A stretch of DNA of 64,000 nucleotides. Source: UBA965 sp040396955 (GTDB lineage Bacteria > Chloroflexota > Chloroflexia > Chloroflexales > Roseiflexaceae). Where the stretch lies: assembly GCA_040396955.1 (NCBI GenBank), contig JBBAWX010000001.1, positions 248,001-312,000 of the forward strand, in the 5' to 3' direction. Below are positions 50,103 to 59,950 of this stretch, one piece after another. Position 1 is the first letter of the stretch. Each line of letters opens with the position of its first letter. Position numbers and translations under genes: made by a program. Below the pieces are notes generated by a model. The model was given only the letters and a program-made list of their open reading frames with translations, was not told where the DNA came from and made no database searches.

Positions 50103-51212
50103 TTAGGTGGTGGCATGAGTTTGCAGGTGTTTTTGGCGTTCAACGAAATCAATGACGGCCAGCGCTTCGGCAATGTCACTCAAACTCACCAAGCCAAGGT
50201 ATTGATCGTGGTCATAGACGGCTGCCACTTGGCGATCAGCGCCGATGAGTGTGCTCCGTACATCGTCGAGGGTCATATCACTTGTGACGCGTAAAAAATT
50301 GCGATCCATGATGCCGGCCACGTACAAGTCCCGTGGGTCGGCGCCCATGGCCTGCATGACGTCTTCTCGGGTGACGATGCCGAGTAGGGTATTGCCTTGG
50401 ATGACGGCAAAGTCGGGCTGGTATGAAGTAAGTATCAACTCGACCACTCGGCTGATGCGCTCGTTGGGGGCAATGGTGACGGCATGGCGATTATAGGCGT
50501 CGCCCACCCGACGAGTTTCGAGCATGGTGCGTGCTTTGGTTTCGGCCTGTTCGTTGTTTGCACTCACAAAAATAAACACGGCGGTGACGGCGAGCAAGAT
50601 GTTGCCACTCATCAGACCGACAATCCCGATGATAACTGCGACCCCCTGGCCGATGACGCTCGCGGCAGTGGTCGCGGTGCGTTCGTTTGAGGCCATCGCC
50701 AACAACGATCGCAAGATGCGACCGCCATCGAGTGGGAACGCAGGTAAAAGATTGAAGAGTACCAGCATGATGTTGGCACTAAACAGCGCAGAAACGATGG
50801 TCTGCCACGACAGGGGAGTCTCTGGGCCAGGCAACATGAGAGTGATTTCGTCGCGCCAGGCCAACGGTGCTAGCGCAAGCGCAATGGCGACGTTGACGAG
50901 CGGACCGGCGGCTGCAATCCACAGCTCATGCAGTGGTGTCCGAGGGAGGCGTGCCAAAAAGGCAATTCCGCCAATGGGTAGGAGTAAAATTTCGTTGACT
51001 GGGATGCCGACTGTCTTGGCGGCTAGCGCATGCCCAAGTTCGTGCAGCGCGACGCAGACAAACAACAACACCATCAACCCCATGCCAAAGAGCATGCCAG
51101 TAATGCCCTGCATACGCCAGACCCAGGCTTCAAATGCGAGCAACAAAATGAACGTGACATGCACCTTGATGGGGATAGTGCCAATGTGTGTGACGGTAGG
51201 CGACCAGTTCAT
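50103..51212 (-). CDS. Site-2 protease (M50) with CBS domains
   Basis: 369 residues from the ATG at 51212, with AAAGGA nine bases upstream. It is a polytopic zinc protease: HELGH (first two ligands and catalytic Glu) in helix 2 and NLLPAFPLDGGRILR (third ligand Asp). Two CBS domains follow (about 240-365: NRHAVTIAPNERISRVVEL and FLRVTSDMTLDDVRSTL). Such SpoIVFB/S2P-type enzymes cut membrane-embedded regulators, and CBS domains may sense adenine nucleotides. It lies 29 bp after the deiminase-like gene, so they are probably cotranscribed. Confidence 0.94.
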   Translation of the reverse strand: MNWSPTVTHIGTIPIKVHVTFILLLAFEAWVWRMQGITGMLFGMGLMVLLFVCVALHELGHALAAKTVGIPVNEILLLPIGGIAFLARLPRTPLHELWIAAAGPLVNVAIALALAPLAWRDEITLMLPGPETPLSWQTIVSALFSANIMLVLFNLLPAFPLDGGRILRSLLAMASNERTATTAASVIGQGVAVIIGIVGLMSGNILLAVTAVFIFVSANNEQAETKARTMLETRRVGDAYNRHAVTIAPNERISRVVELILTSYQPDFAVIQGNTLLGIVTREDVMQAMGADPRDLYVAGIMDRNFLRVTSDMTLDDVRSTLIGADRQVAAVYDHDQYLGLVSLSDIAEALAVIDFVERQKHLQTHATT

Positions 51213-51241
51213 AGCAGGTGTTCCTTTGTGTGAATCGGAGT

Positions 51242-52192
51242 TTATGCGCGTTCGACGATACCGGTGAGGCACCCAATGGCGCCGGCCGCTTTGGCTAATT
51301 CGTCGACGGGTGTGGTGACGCATTCGATGTCGTGCTGGGCATACCACGCCTCGGTCTGTGGATTGCCGGCAGCCATCAAAATCTTACGTGGCCCAAGGGT
51401 GACAAAATTGAAGGCCGCCCCACGACGTACCTCGGCTGATTCCGGCAACATGATGACTTTGTATCCACGCGCATGGAGGGCCTCAATGGCGCGATGTACA
51501 AGACGTGTCGGCCACGCAATGGCCAAATTGTGGTCGACAATGCGTAGCATGCCCATGAGATGCATGGTGCCGAAGGGCATGTCGACGACAATCGTCTCAA
51601 TGTTCATGTCGGCGAGCACCGTGCGAATCTGGGCCGCGCCGCTGTCGTTGGTGCGCATGCCACGTCCGACCATGGCGGTATGTGGATTGAGCCACATCAA
51701 ATCGGCACCTTCGAAGGTGCCCCGTTGCCCAATACTGCGCACAATGGGCACACCGATGTCGGCGAGCCGCCGGGCTGCCACACGTTCTTCACCGGCGCGC
51801 ACCTGCGAGGCAGGGCGTGCAATAATCGCTCCCTCGGGGGTCATGACAAAGACATCGGCCATGAACATTTGGTTGGGGGTCGGCGTACCATGCGGGTCAG
51901 CGTATGTCACCGTGACGCCGTGTGCACGATAAGCGGCTGCCATCGCATCATGTTGGGCTTGGGCACGAACCAAATCGAGTGGCTCGAGCATGTTGACTTC
52001 ATCGGGATTCAACGATGCCATTAGCTCTTGACCTGGTCGGTGGAGTAGTACGTGGCGAAGTGGCGCGTATTCGTTGCTGATGCCACACGCTCCCCACAGC
52101 CCACCAAGTTCTTGTTGCAATGCGTGTTGGCGCGGACGCCACCCCTCACCTCCATAGGCCGATTGGGTATGATTTGGGTCAATGGAGATCAT
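51242..52192 (-). CDS. Arginine deiminase / amidinotransferase superfamily enzyme
   Basis: 316 residues from the ATG at 52192, behind AAAGG. It has the five-bladed propeller pattern: LRHVLLHRPG near the start, GTFEGADLMWL (the E-G-x-D element), GRGMRTN, TMHLMGMLRIVD with the catalytic His, and a C-terminal GAIGCLTGIVERA with the nucleophilic Cys. Family members act on arginine, dimethylarginine, ornithine/glycine or related guanidino compounds. The short length and the EGAD variant resemble dimethylargininase-like enzymes more than true arginine deiminase. Substrate uncertain. Confidence 0.9.
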   Translation of the reverse strand: MISIDPNHTQSAYGGEGWRPRQHALQQELGGLWGACGISNEYAPLRHVLLHRPGQELMASLNPDEVNMLEPLDLVRAQAQHDAMAAAYRAHGVTVTYADPHGTPTPNQMFMADVFVMTPEGAIIARPASQVRAGEERVAARRLADIGVPIVRSIGQRGTFEGADLMWLNPHTAMVGRGMRTNDSGAAQIRTVLADMNIETIVVDMPFGTMHLMGMLRIVDHNLAIAWPTRLVHRAIEALHARGYKVIMLPESAEVRRGAAFNFVTLGPRKILMAAGNPQTEAWYAQHDIECVTTPVDELAKAAGAIGCLTGIVERA

Positions 52193-52238
52193 GTGCAACA
52201 CCTTTCTTGCTCAATGGCACGACATCCAAAAATTGGAT

Positions 52239-52268
52239 TTGCATTCTGTGGCAGACATATGGTATTAT
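52239..52268 (+). promoter_or_regulatory. Promoter of tRNA-Lys
   Basis: TTGCAT and TATTAT are 18 bp apart, with TGG directly before the -10. The predicted start is about eight bases before the mature tRNA. Confidence 0.65.
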
Positions 52269-52282
52269 ACACATCGTTGCGC

Positions 52283-52358
<76 letters not shown>

Positions 52359-52365
52359 CTTTTCT

Positions 52366-52394
52366 CCCCTCCGTACTGCGGTGGGGGTTTTTTT
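52366..52394 (+). terminator. Terminator after tRNA-Lys
   Basis: CCCC-T-CCG pairs with CGG-T-GGGG across a TACTG loop, then seven T residues. Confidence 0.9.
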
Positions 52395-52488
52395 GTGCAT
52401 TTGACCATCCATCACAATAACGGTAGGATACAAGCGCGATAGGTGTCGTTCGTACCGTGATGTACGTCTGCAAACAAGGAGGTTGCCG

Positions 52489-53274
52489 ATGATTCCTTTG
52501 GCTGCACCGGGGGCCCTGACGGCCCGTGAACGCTTCATGTTTGACACATTTGGTTATCTGGTCATCCCAGACGCCCTGACTGCCGATGAGGTTGCTGCCA
52601 CCCTTGAGGCATCGCAGCGCGCCCATGCCGCCTACCCGGCTGGTGAGTGGCGTCAGCTGGGACATCTCTACGAGAGTGAGCCGGCCATTGAGCATCTGCT
52701 CGACCACCCTGCCATCTTGCCCAAAATCCGTGCGCTTCTTGGTGATTACTTCATCGTTCAAAGCACGTGGGCGACGGTGCAACCGGCACGGACCAAAGCA
52801 GGTGGGTACCACCAAGATGGATCCGGTGTCTATGAATTTCGACGCTTGTCAGGCGCACAAACGCCACTCATGCAGTTGCGCGTTGGCTACTATCTGACCG
52901 ATCAATCGGCCGACGGTATGGGGAACATGGTGATGATTCCAGGGAGTCATAATCACATGACACCATGGCCGAAGCCGATTATTCCCGACGACGACGATTT
53001 GCCCATCCGTGACGTGATTTGTGGCAAACCAGGTACTGCCCTGCTGTTTCACCAAGGGGTCTTTCATCGGACTGGGCGCAATGAATTGGCCACTGATCGC
53101 CATACCATGCACATCGTCTATTCGCCACCGTGGCTGATTCCGTCCGACCGCATGCACAACGATCAGGAATTTTTGGCACGGACAACCCCGTTGCGCCGAG
53201 CCCTGTTGGGTGATTGGAAGCGTCCCGAAGAGCCGTTTGGTGTGGGGTACCCACGACCGCCGTTCGCCGATTAG
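52489..53274 (+). CDS. Phytanoyl-CoA dioxygenase (PhyH) family protein
   Basis: 261 residues from the ATG at 52489, behind AGGAGG. It is an Fe(II)/2-oxoglutarate dioxygenase with the double-stranded beta-helix motif GGYHQDGSG (H108, D110) and the second His in FHQGVFHRTGRN (about 193), followed by an Arg suited to 2-oxoglutarate binding. PhyH relatives in bacteria hydroxylate diverse small molecules, including sugars and secondary metabolites, so phytanoyl-CoA is not implied. It lies between the tRNA and the sugar-isomerase operon with its own terminator. Confidence 0.92.
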   Translation: MIPLAAPGALTARERFMFDTFGYLVIPDALTADEVAATLEASQRAHAAYPAGEWRQLGHLYESEPAIEHLLDHPAILPKIRALLGDYFIVQSTWATVQPARTKAGGYHQDGSGVYEFRRLSGAQTPLMQLRVGYYLTDQSADGMGNMVMIPGSHNHMTPWPKPIIPDDDDLPIRDVICGKPGTALLFHQGVFHRTGRNELATDRHTMHIVYSPPWLIPSDRMHNDQEFLARTTPLRRALLGDWKRPEEPFGVGYPRPPFAD

Positions 53275-53292
53275 TCCGACACCGTTGCGATG

Positions 53293-53324
53293 GCCGCGCG
53301 AGCTTCGGTTCGTGCGGCTTTTTT
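53293..53324 (+). terminator. Rho-independent terminator of the PhyH gene
   Basis: GCCGC-G-CGA pairs with TCG-T-GCGGC around a TTCG-containing loop, followed by six T residues. Confidence 0.88.
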
Positions 53325-53425
53325 AGAAAATGAAACTTTTTCGTGATGCACACGCCATAAAAATAATGCTAGGCTACTAGAAATACCCAGATACTGCCGC
53401 CAGTCATCTCATGAAGGAGGGTGCA

Positions 53426-54865
53426 ATGGAGCACGTGCCACTGCCGCGACCACGGATTGGGTTGTTTGCAATAGGGCTTGAAGCCTATTGGGCTCAATTC
53501 CCCGGTTTGCGGGAATTACTATTGAGTTACTACGAAAGCATTGCGACACGTTTGACCGATCTAGGTGCCGATGTGGTCAAAGTGGGGCTCGTTGATACAG
53601 CGCCAGCGGCGGTGGCTGCCGGTGAAGCCTTTGTCCAGGCGCAGGTTGATTTGCTCATCTGTCATACGGCCACCTATGCCACCTCCTCACAGGTCTTACC
53701 CATCGTACAACGATCCGGTAAACAGGTACTCGTGCTCAATTTGCAGCCGGTTGGACAACTCGACTACCCGAATACTGACACGGGAAGTTGGTTGGCTGCC
53801 TGTTCCGCCTGTTGTGTGCCTGAAATCTCCAATGCGTTTCGGCGGGCGCATATTCCTTTTCAGGTGGTGTCAGGCACCTTGCACGACGATCCCCATGCGT
53901 GGGGGCGCATCGCCGATTGGGTACGGGCCGCCACTGCGGTTGTAGCGGTGCGCCGCGCCCGCTTTGGTATGCTCGGTCATCCGTATCCTGGTATGCTCGA
54001 CATGTACAGCGACCCTACCATGCTCCATGCACAACTGGGGTGTCATGTGGAGTGGCTGGAGTTTGACGAATTTGCCCAGCAGATTGCCGAAGCCGATGAG
54101 GCCAGTGTCGTGCATCGTGAAGAACTCATCCGCGCACAATTCGTAGAGGCGCCTGTTGGCATTGACCGTATCTCACGCCCCGTGACAGCTACCGGGTTGG
54201 CCAATGCCGCCCGTACATCGTTGGGGCTTGATCGTGTGGTGGCTCATCATCAGCTTGATGCCCTTTGTTACTACCATCGCGGGGTCCCAGGGATGCCCAC
54301 CGCCGATGCGGCTGCCCACATGATTGTCGGGGCTACGATGCTGACGTGGCAGGGGATTCCGTGTGCAGGTGAAGGTGATCTGAAGACGGCAGTGGCCATG
54401 TTTTTGATGGACCGTATTGGTGCGGGCGGATCGTTTACCGAGTTTTATGCCATGGATGTCCCCGAGCAGTTTGTTTTGATGGGGCACGATGGCCCCGCAC
54501 ATCCCCATCTCAGCGATCAAAAGCCTCTGATGCGAGCACTCAGCTTGTACCACGGTAAGGCGGGTGAGGGGATCTCCATCGAACTCCGTGTCAAGCACGG
54601 CCCGATTACCATATTGGGGGTCACTCAAGATGGGCACGGGCGCCTCCGCATGTTGGTAGCGGAGGGGGAGTCCATCCCTGGGCCGGTGTTGCAAATCGGT
54701 AATACCAACAGTCGATTGCGCTTCAGCATGGGGCCAGCAGCCTTCATGGACCGGTGGTGCCAAGAAGCTCCCACCCATCATGTGGCATTGGGTATTGGGC
54801 ATCAGGCGACGGTGTTGCAGCATGTGGCCCGTTTGCTTGGCATTGAATGTGTGGTGGTTGCATGA
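53426..54865 (+). CDS. L-arabinose/L-fucose isomerase-like protein
   Basis: 479 residues from the ATG at 53426, with GGAGG five bases upstream. It has the AraA/FucI fold: an N-terminal Rossmann-like region (RIGLFAIGLEAYWAQF) and a catalytic domain whose presumed metal ligands are in AGEGDLKTAVAMFL (Glu), GSFTEFYAMD (Glu), LMGHDGPAHP (His) and THHVALGIGH (His), matching the four ligands of arabinose isomerase. It should interconvert an aldose and a ketose, but the sugar is unknown. The stop overlaps the start of a giant glycosidase as ATGA, so the isomerase may handle the sugar released by it. Confidence 0.88.
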   Translation: MEHVPLPRPRIGLFAIGLEAYWAQFPGLRELLLSYYESIATRLTDLGADVVKVGLVDTAPAAVAAGEAFVQAQVDLLICHTATYATSSQVLPIVQRSGKQVLVLNLQPVGQLDYPNTDTGSWLAACSACCVPEISNAFRRAHIPFQVVSGTLHDDPHAWGRIADWVRAATAVVAVRRARFGMLGHPYPGMLDMYSDPTMLHAQLGCHVEWLEFDEFAQQIAEADEASVVHREELIRAQFVEAPVGIDRISRPVTATGLANAARTSLGLDRVVAHHQLDALCYYHRGVPGMPTADAAAHMIVGATMLTWQGIPCAGEGDLKTAVAMFLMDRIGAGGSFTEFYAMDVPEQFVLMGHDGPAHPHLSDQKPLMRALSLYHGKAGEGISIELRVKHGPITILGVTQDGHGRLRMLVAEGESIPGPVLQIGNTNSRLRFSMGPAAFMDRWCQEAPTHHVALGIGHQATVLQHVARLLGIECVVVA

Positions 54866-57800
54866 GTAGCGCACATGAAGCACACGGGCGCATGCGACAT
54901 CCGGATGCGCGCTTTTCGCCGGCGCCTATCTGGTGGTGGAGTGGTGACGCCCTTGATCCACAGCGGTTGCGCTGGCAACTCGAGCGTTTTGTGGCTGGTC
55001 ACGTCTACAACGTCGTAATCCTTAATTTGGCACCCACTGGACCACTGCACGGTTCTTTGGCAGACGCACCGCATTTCTTGACTCCGGAGTGGTGGCGTAT
55101 TTTTCGTGGGGTATGTGCAGATGCACGTGAACTTGGCGTGCGCATCTGGTTTTATGACCAAATCGGCTTCTCGGGGGCCAACGTGCAAGGGCAGCTGGTG
55201 CGCCAAACCTCGGCATTTGCCGGTCAGGTGTTGGCAAGTAGTGTGCATGATGCACACACTGCCACTGCGTTTGACTTTCCTACAGGGAGTATTCCCCTCG
55301 GCGCATGGCAACACGTCTCCGGCGTATGGTCTCCGTTGCCGGTGACAGCCATGACTGTGCAGAGCACCGCCGATCGACCGCATCGGGTACGCCTCGTCTA
55401 TGCGGTCGTGCGTGGGTTTGACTACATGAGTGTGGCGGCCTGTCATGCGTTGCGACAGACGGTACATGAAGCCTTCGAACGTGAAGCAGGGGAATATTTT
55501 GGCGACGTGATTGTTGGGTCGTTTCAGGATGAGCTCCCCTCTATGCCGACCTGGAGTGCAGATTTTGGGGCGAGCTTTGCCATGCAACATGGATATGCCC
55601 TGGAGTCCCAACTGTTGGCGCTCTTTGAAGCGGACGTCCCAAATGCGGCTCAAGTGCGTATCGACTATCAACGCTGGCGGGCACACCGCTGTGAGGTTGC
55701 GTTTTTTCGGCCTTTTTATGATTGGCATGAGCAGCATGGTCTCATCTGTGGTTTTGACCAGCAAAGTCCGGCGCGCATGGCGTTGCCGGTTGGTGCGGTC
55801 GACGAGTATGCTGATTATCTGCAAACACATCGTTGGTACGGTGCCCCTGGGAGCGACCACCACGGCAACGGCAAAATTCACTCGTCGCTGGCACATCTCT
55901 ATGAGCGGCCTCGTTCGTGGATTGAGGCATTCCATAGCAGTGGCTGGGGTGGTACACTCGAAGAAACCTTCGATTGGCTGGTGCCTTGGCTACGCGCTGG
56001 TTTGACACTCTATAATCCGCATGCAGTCTACTATTCGACCCACGGAGGATGGTGGGAATGGGCGCCTCCGTCAACGTGTTGGCGTCAACCGTATTGGCGC
56101 CACTATCCGCAATTTGCCGATGCCGTCATGCGTCTGACCGGCGTGCTTTCGCTGGGGTCCCATGTGTGCGATATTGCCGTCTTGTTCCCCACGACCACCG
56201 TTCAGGCCAATCTGCTCATCTCGGGGGCATTGCCCGACGCTCGTCGGGCAGAGCAGATCTTTGTTGACGTGACCGGGTCCATGTTTTGGAATAACCCTAA
56301 ACCGGGAATACTCGATCAGGTGCGCCGTGATTTCGACATGATCGACGATGACTCACTGCGGCGTGCAACCGTTGATGCGGGTCGTGTGCACGTGGCAGGT
56401 GAAGCCTATCGGTGCATTATTTTGCCGGGAGTGACTGAGCTTCTCCCGGAAGTTGCGCAGCAGTTACGCACATTTGCCGAACAAGGAGGCGTGCTGATTG
56501 CAATTGCGACCTGCCCGCCCGCCCTCGCCGATTGCACCGCACTCCACGTATTGGCATCCGTGGATGATCTCCCAGCGCTGCTAACCACCCTGCCTCGCCA
56601 GATAAGTGGAGAGTGTTTTGTGCTCGAACGTCGCGTCAGTGATGGTCGCTTGGTGTTGCTGACCCCGACGCAAAGTGCGACCACATTCACCTGGAATGGC
56701 CATTGGAACAGCACCCCCTATCACTTTGATACGACACGATTACCACTTTTTGTTGACATAAAAACAGATATTCCCTACCTAGAACAGTGGAGTATTCTCC
56801 AAGGGACGCGCACACCGCTCGTGCCGCAGGTATCCGGCCACTACACGATTGCCTTTGATGAGGCACCAGTCGCGCTGCTTTTTGTGCCTGATGAGCCACC
56901 ACATCCTCTACCAGAGCCCCTACCCTTGGTGGTGCCCGAAGTACGTGCTACCTACGATCTCGCGGGTACATGGCAGGTGCAGGTAGAGCCAGTCGTCGAG
57001 AACACGTGGGGGGATTTGGCGTTGCCTGCCTCCGCGCATCTCTGGCCACAGACCTTCCGTGTCCACGATGTGGGGCAACAGCGTGAGGTGGTCATCGGAT
57101 TTGGTGTGTATGGGTGGTATCACGGGCCAGTACCGGTGGCACAACAACCAGATCCGCTCGTTGATGCGCATCCACAGCACTTTCGCGACATGGTGACCGG
57201 GTGGTCACCACTCGTGTACTCACTCTCACACGGTATTCACAAAGATACGCTGCACTGGGGCATGCTAGGGCCCAAAGGGTATGTGCCCGAAGAATTCATG
57301 GATTTTGGTCGTCTTGAGGCTGGGCATTCGGTGCGGGTACGCACCACGTTCACTCTTCAGGATGCCTTTCAGGGAGCCTTGGTAATTGGGGCTCCAACTG
57401 CCAAACGACTGTGGATTGACGGTATCGCCTATCCGGATACTTCTGTCGGGTATCAGTGGTTGTGTGACGTTGTCTTGAGTGCTGGCTTGCACGTGCTTGA
57501 GTTTGAGTTGATCGCCGAACAAACAGTGGCAGTGCGTGGATATTGGGCATTGACCCATGATCGTGAACGTTTTCGGCGACCCATCTGGATGATGAACAGC
57601 GACACCCCGCAAGCGAATACGCCGGTAGAATTCGCCTATACCTTTACCTTGCCCACCGAGAGTCAGGCAGGGGCGTGCATGGTCACGACGGACGCTCCGT
57701 TGGTCATTCATCTCGATGGTGTGGAAATCGGGCGTCAAGGTGGTTTTGATCCGTATGGGAGCACCGTGCGTGTACAACCGCACACCCTACCACCATTGAC

Positions 57801-58746
57801 CGCTGGTACACACACCCTCCTGCTGACTGCACTCGATGGCGGTCGCGGGGTCACGTTGTTGGTCGATGGAATGTGTCACCGTGCTGATGCGCCACAGGTG
57901 TCACTCATGAGTGGTGCCGATTGGCAGATGCGGCGCGGTCGTGCTACGTGGCAAGCGGTACGACTGCGTCGGCGCACGTGGGTGGATATCACGTTTGACA
58001 CTGATCCGAGCTTGTATGTGCACATGGATCCAGGTTGGCCACTGCTCGAGCGTCGTCCCCATCCGTTACCACGGACACGATGGTTGTCGGGGAGCACTGA
58101 TACAAGTGTACTGGAGGTCGTCCCTGACGCCTATGCGGGGAGTGCATCAGCCAATCAATTGCGCTGGCGTATCCCAGTCGGAGCTACTGCGATGGCATTG
58201 ACGGTGGCTGGCTCTGCTGAGCTCCGCATTGACGATTCCCCGGTATCGGTGTGCGCCGGTGTGGCTGCGGTGCCCGCAGGAGCGCGGTGGGCGGAGCTTG
58301 CGCTTGCCAATGATGCGAGCAGGCACGGGGTTGATGCGACTGCCATCGTGGGACCAATCACCTATGAATGGGGGAGCGGGATGGCCACACTGCCCGCCAC
58401 ATTCGCAGAGCTTGGGTTGGCCGATTTTGCGGGAGCTATCCACTGTTGGCGTGAGGTGGAGGTGCCCGAGTGGCACAATGGTGGGCGGTGGCTGGTGTGT
58501 TGTGATCAGGTGCGTGGCACCATGGAAGTGCGCGTCAACGGTCATCTTGCCGGTGTGCGCATCTGGTCACCCTATCAATATGACGTGACAGAGCTCCTCA
58601 AGCCGGGTGTGAACCACATCGAGCTCTTGATGACCAACACCCTGGCTGGCTATCTTGATGTCCATAGTCCGACCAGTTATGCTCCCGATTATCAACATCC
58701 AGCGGGTTTGTGGGGGGCATTTCAGCTGGTGTATTGCACCAGCTAA
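54862..58746 (+). CDS. Giant GH106-like glycoside hydrolase with GH2-type sandwich domains
   Basis: 1294 residues from the ATG at 54862, overlapping the isomerase stop. The N-terminal third looks like the barrel of GH106-type alpha-L-rhamnosidases: PIWWWSGDALDPQRLRWQLE, HVYNVVILNLAPTGP and GVRIWFYDQIGFSG. The Glu in GSFQDELPSMP is a catalytic candidate. A long middle region follows, then GH2-like jelly-roll binding domains near the C-terminus (EVRVNGHLAGVRIWSPYQYD, LKPGVNHIELLMTNTLAGY). No signal peptide is visible, so it is probably cytoplasmic. Assignment to GH106 is by motif resemblance; a related uncharacterised family is possible. Confidence 0.75.
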   Translation: MSSAHEAHGRMRHPDARFSPAPIWWWSGDALDPQRLRWQLERFVAGHVYNVVILNLAPTGPLHGSLADAPHFLTPEWWRIFRGVCADARELGVRIWFYDQIGFSGANVQGQLVRQTSAFAGQVLASSVHDAHTATAFDFPTGSIPLGAWQHVSGVWSPLPVTAMTVQSTADRPHRVRLVYAVVRGFDYMSVAACHALRQTVHEAFEREAGEYFGDVIVGSFQDELPSMPTWSADFGASFAMQHGYALESQLLALFEADVPNAAQVRIDYQRWRAHRCEVAFFRPFYDWHEQHGLICGFDQQSPARMALPVGAVDEYADYLQTHRWYGAPGSDHHGNGKIHSSLAHLYERPRSWIEAFHSSGWGGTLEETFDWLVPWLRAGLTLYNPHAVYYSTHGGWWEWAPPSTCWRQPYWRHYPQFADAVMRLTGVLSLGSHVCDIAVLFPTTTVQANLLISGALPDARRAEQIFVDVTGSMFWNNPKPGILDQVRRDFDMIDDDSLRRATVDAGRVHVAGEAYRCIILPGVTELLPEVAQQLRTFAEQGGVLIAIATCPPALADCTALHVLASVDDLPALLTTLPRQISGECFVLERRVSDGRLVLLTPTQSATTFTWNGHWNSTPYHFDTTRLPLFVDIKTDIPYLEQWSILQGTRTPLVPQVSGHYTIAFDEAPVALLFVPDEPPHPLPEPLPLVVPEVRATYDLAGTWQVQVEPVVENTWGDLALPASAHLWPQTFRVHDVGQQREVVIGFGVYGWYHGPVPVAQQPDPLVDAHPQHFRDMVTGWSPLVYSLSHGIHKDTLHWGMLGPKGYVPEEFMDFGRLEAGHSVRVRTTFTLQDAFQGALVIGAPTAKRLWIDGIAYPDTSVGYQWLCDVVLSAGLHVLEFELIAEQTVAVRGYWALTHDRERFRRPIWMMNSDTPQANTPVEFAYTFTLPTESQAGACMVTTDAPLVIHLDGVEIGRQGGFDPYGSTVRVQPHTLPPLTAGTHTLLLTALDGGRGVTLLVDGMCHRADAPQVSLMSGADWQMRRGRATWQAVRLRRRTWVDITFDTDPSLYVHMDPGWPLLERRPHPLPRTRWLSGSTDTSVLEVVPDAYAGSASANQLRWRIPVGATAMALTVAGSAELRIDDSPVSVCAGVAAVPAGARWAELALANDASRHGVDATAIVGPITYEWGSGMATLPATFAELGLADFAGAIHCWREVEVPEWHNGGRWLVCCDQVRGTMEVRVNGHLAGVRIWSPYQYDVTELLKPGVNHIELLMTNTLAGYLDVHSPTSYAPDYQHPAGLWGAFQLVYCTS

Positions 58747-58776
58747 TGTGTTTACACAATGCATGTCGGGATGGTG

Positions 58777-58782
58777 TACAAT
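58777..58782 (+). promoter_or_regulatory. Possible promoter of the lipoprotein gene
   Basis: TACAAT preceded directly by TG, 31 bases upstream of the ATG. TTTACA lies 20 bp upstream, a wide spacing. Confidence 0.4.
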
Positions 58783-58813
58783 AGCCTGTGGGGTAACTGT
58801 TTAAGGAGGAGTC

Positions 58814-59878
58814 ATGCACATGTTGCGGAAGCAGACAATGTTGCTCAGCGTGTTGTTGGTGCTGATGCTGGCATTGAGTGCCTGTGGTGGCGGTGATGCG
58901 GCAAGCACTGCCGAAGAGCCGGTGGCCGACACGCAGAGCGATGCTGGTACGACCAGTACTGACGCAGAAGCACCTGCCGAAGAACCGACGACGAGTGAAG
59001 AAGAAACCACCAACGAGGAGTCGAGTGGTGGAGCTGTGTGGGATGCCCTAGGGTTTGAAACACGCCTTGAGTCGCTTGAGAGTTACGTGGTGACGTTCAG
59101 CTACAAATACAACGTCCCTGGTGAGATGCCACAAAACATGGAGTGGACACAGCGAGTCAATCGTACCCAAAATGCGCTCGATACATCGATGAGTAGCGAG
59201 GCGGCAAGCACAGTCAGCACAATTCGTTATCTGTCAATTGCCGATACTACCTACATGGTTGCTGAAACCGGCCAGTGCACTATGATTAATGCTGACGATA
59301 TTCAGAGTGAGTCGATGTCGCCAGAATCGGTCATGTTCAACAATCTGTCCGACATGCAGATGACGGGTCCCGGCCCTGACGTCGATGGTCGTGCTACCGA
59401 CGCCTACGTAGGCAAGTACACCGATGGTGTCAATAGTATTGATACCACCGCATATGTCGACAAAGAATACAACGTGCCGTTGCAGTGGGAGTCGAAAGGG
59501 ACGACCGTGCTCGATGGCGCTACCCAAGAATTTGAGTGGACATATCGCATCACCGATTTGAATGCAGCCGGTGACGTCGAAGTGCCCGCCGAATGTGCCG
59601 CCATGACATCAGCGAGCGCATGGCCCATGCCCGATGATGCACAGGTGACCATGCAGACCAATGAAATGTATGTGTACTTGACCAGTCAGCCTGTCGCCGA
59701 TGTTTCGGAGTTTTATCGCAATGAAATGCCGGCTCAAGGGTATGCTGTGGCCGCTGATCCGGTCGAAATGGGTGACATGGCAATGCTGACGTTTAGCAAA
59801 GACAACCAGACCATCTCGATTGTGATTAGCCCGCAAGAAGGTCAGACCAACGTGGTCATTCAGGTGCAACCCAATTAA
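58814..59878 (+). CDS. Lipoprotein of unknown function
   Basis: 354 residues behind AGGAGG. A signal peptide with lipobox LSAC is followed by a low-complexity Ala/Thr/Glu/Asp linker (about 25-75), then a beta-rich domain. The layout (YVVTFSYKYN, TTYMVAETGQCTMI, NVPLQWESKG, and a late VSEFYRNEMPAQGY) resembles LolA/LppX-like lipid- or glycolipid-binding lipoproteins, but this is only a fold-level impression. It sits on the outer face of the membrane. A strong terminator follows, so it is a single-gene unit. Confidence 0.82.
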   Translation: MHMLRKQTMLLSVLLVLMLALSACGGGDAASTAEEPVADTQSDAGTTSTDAEAPAEEPTTSEEETTNEESSGGAVWDALGFETRLESLESYVVTFSYKYNVPGEMPQNMEWTQRVNRTQNALDTSMSSEAASTVSTIRYLSIADTTYMVAETGQCTMINADDIQSESMSPESVMFNNLSDMQMTGPGPDVDGRATDAYVGKYTDGVNSIDTTAYVDKEYNVPLQWESKGTTVLDGATQEFEWTYRITDLNAAGDVEVPAECAAMTSASAWPMPDDAQVTMQTNEMYVYLTSQPVADVSEFYRNEMPAQGYAVAADPVEMGDMAMLTFSKDNQTISIVISPQEGQTNVVIQVQPN

Positions 59879-59897
59879 TGTGCCTCGCGGCAACGTT

Positions 59898-59931
59898 CAC
59901 CCCACGCTGTTTACAGCGTGGGGTGTTTTTT
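59898..59931 (+). terminator. Rho-independent terminator of the lipoprotein gene
   Basis: CACCCCACGCTG and CAGCGTGGGGTG pair perfectly around TTTA, followed by six T residues. Confidence 0.95.
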
Positions 59932-59950
59932 GGCGAATCAAACCGTCAGA

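Noticed and set aside
54802..55935. A 377-codon minus-strand frame across the isomerase/glycosidase junction
   Set aside because: It crosses two real genes in antisense and lacks any recognisable domain or start site.
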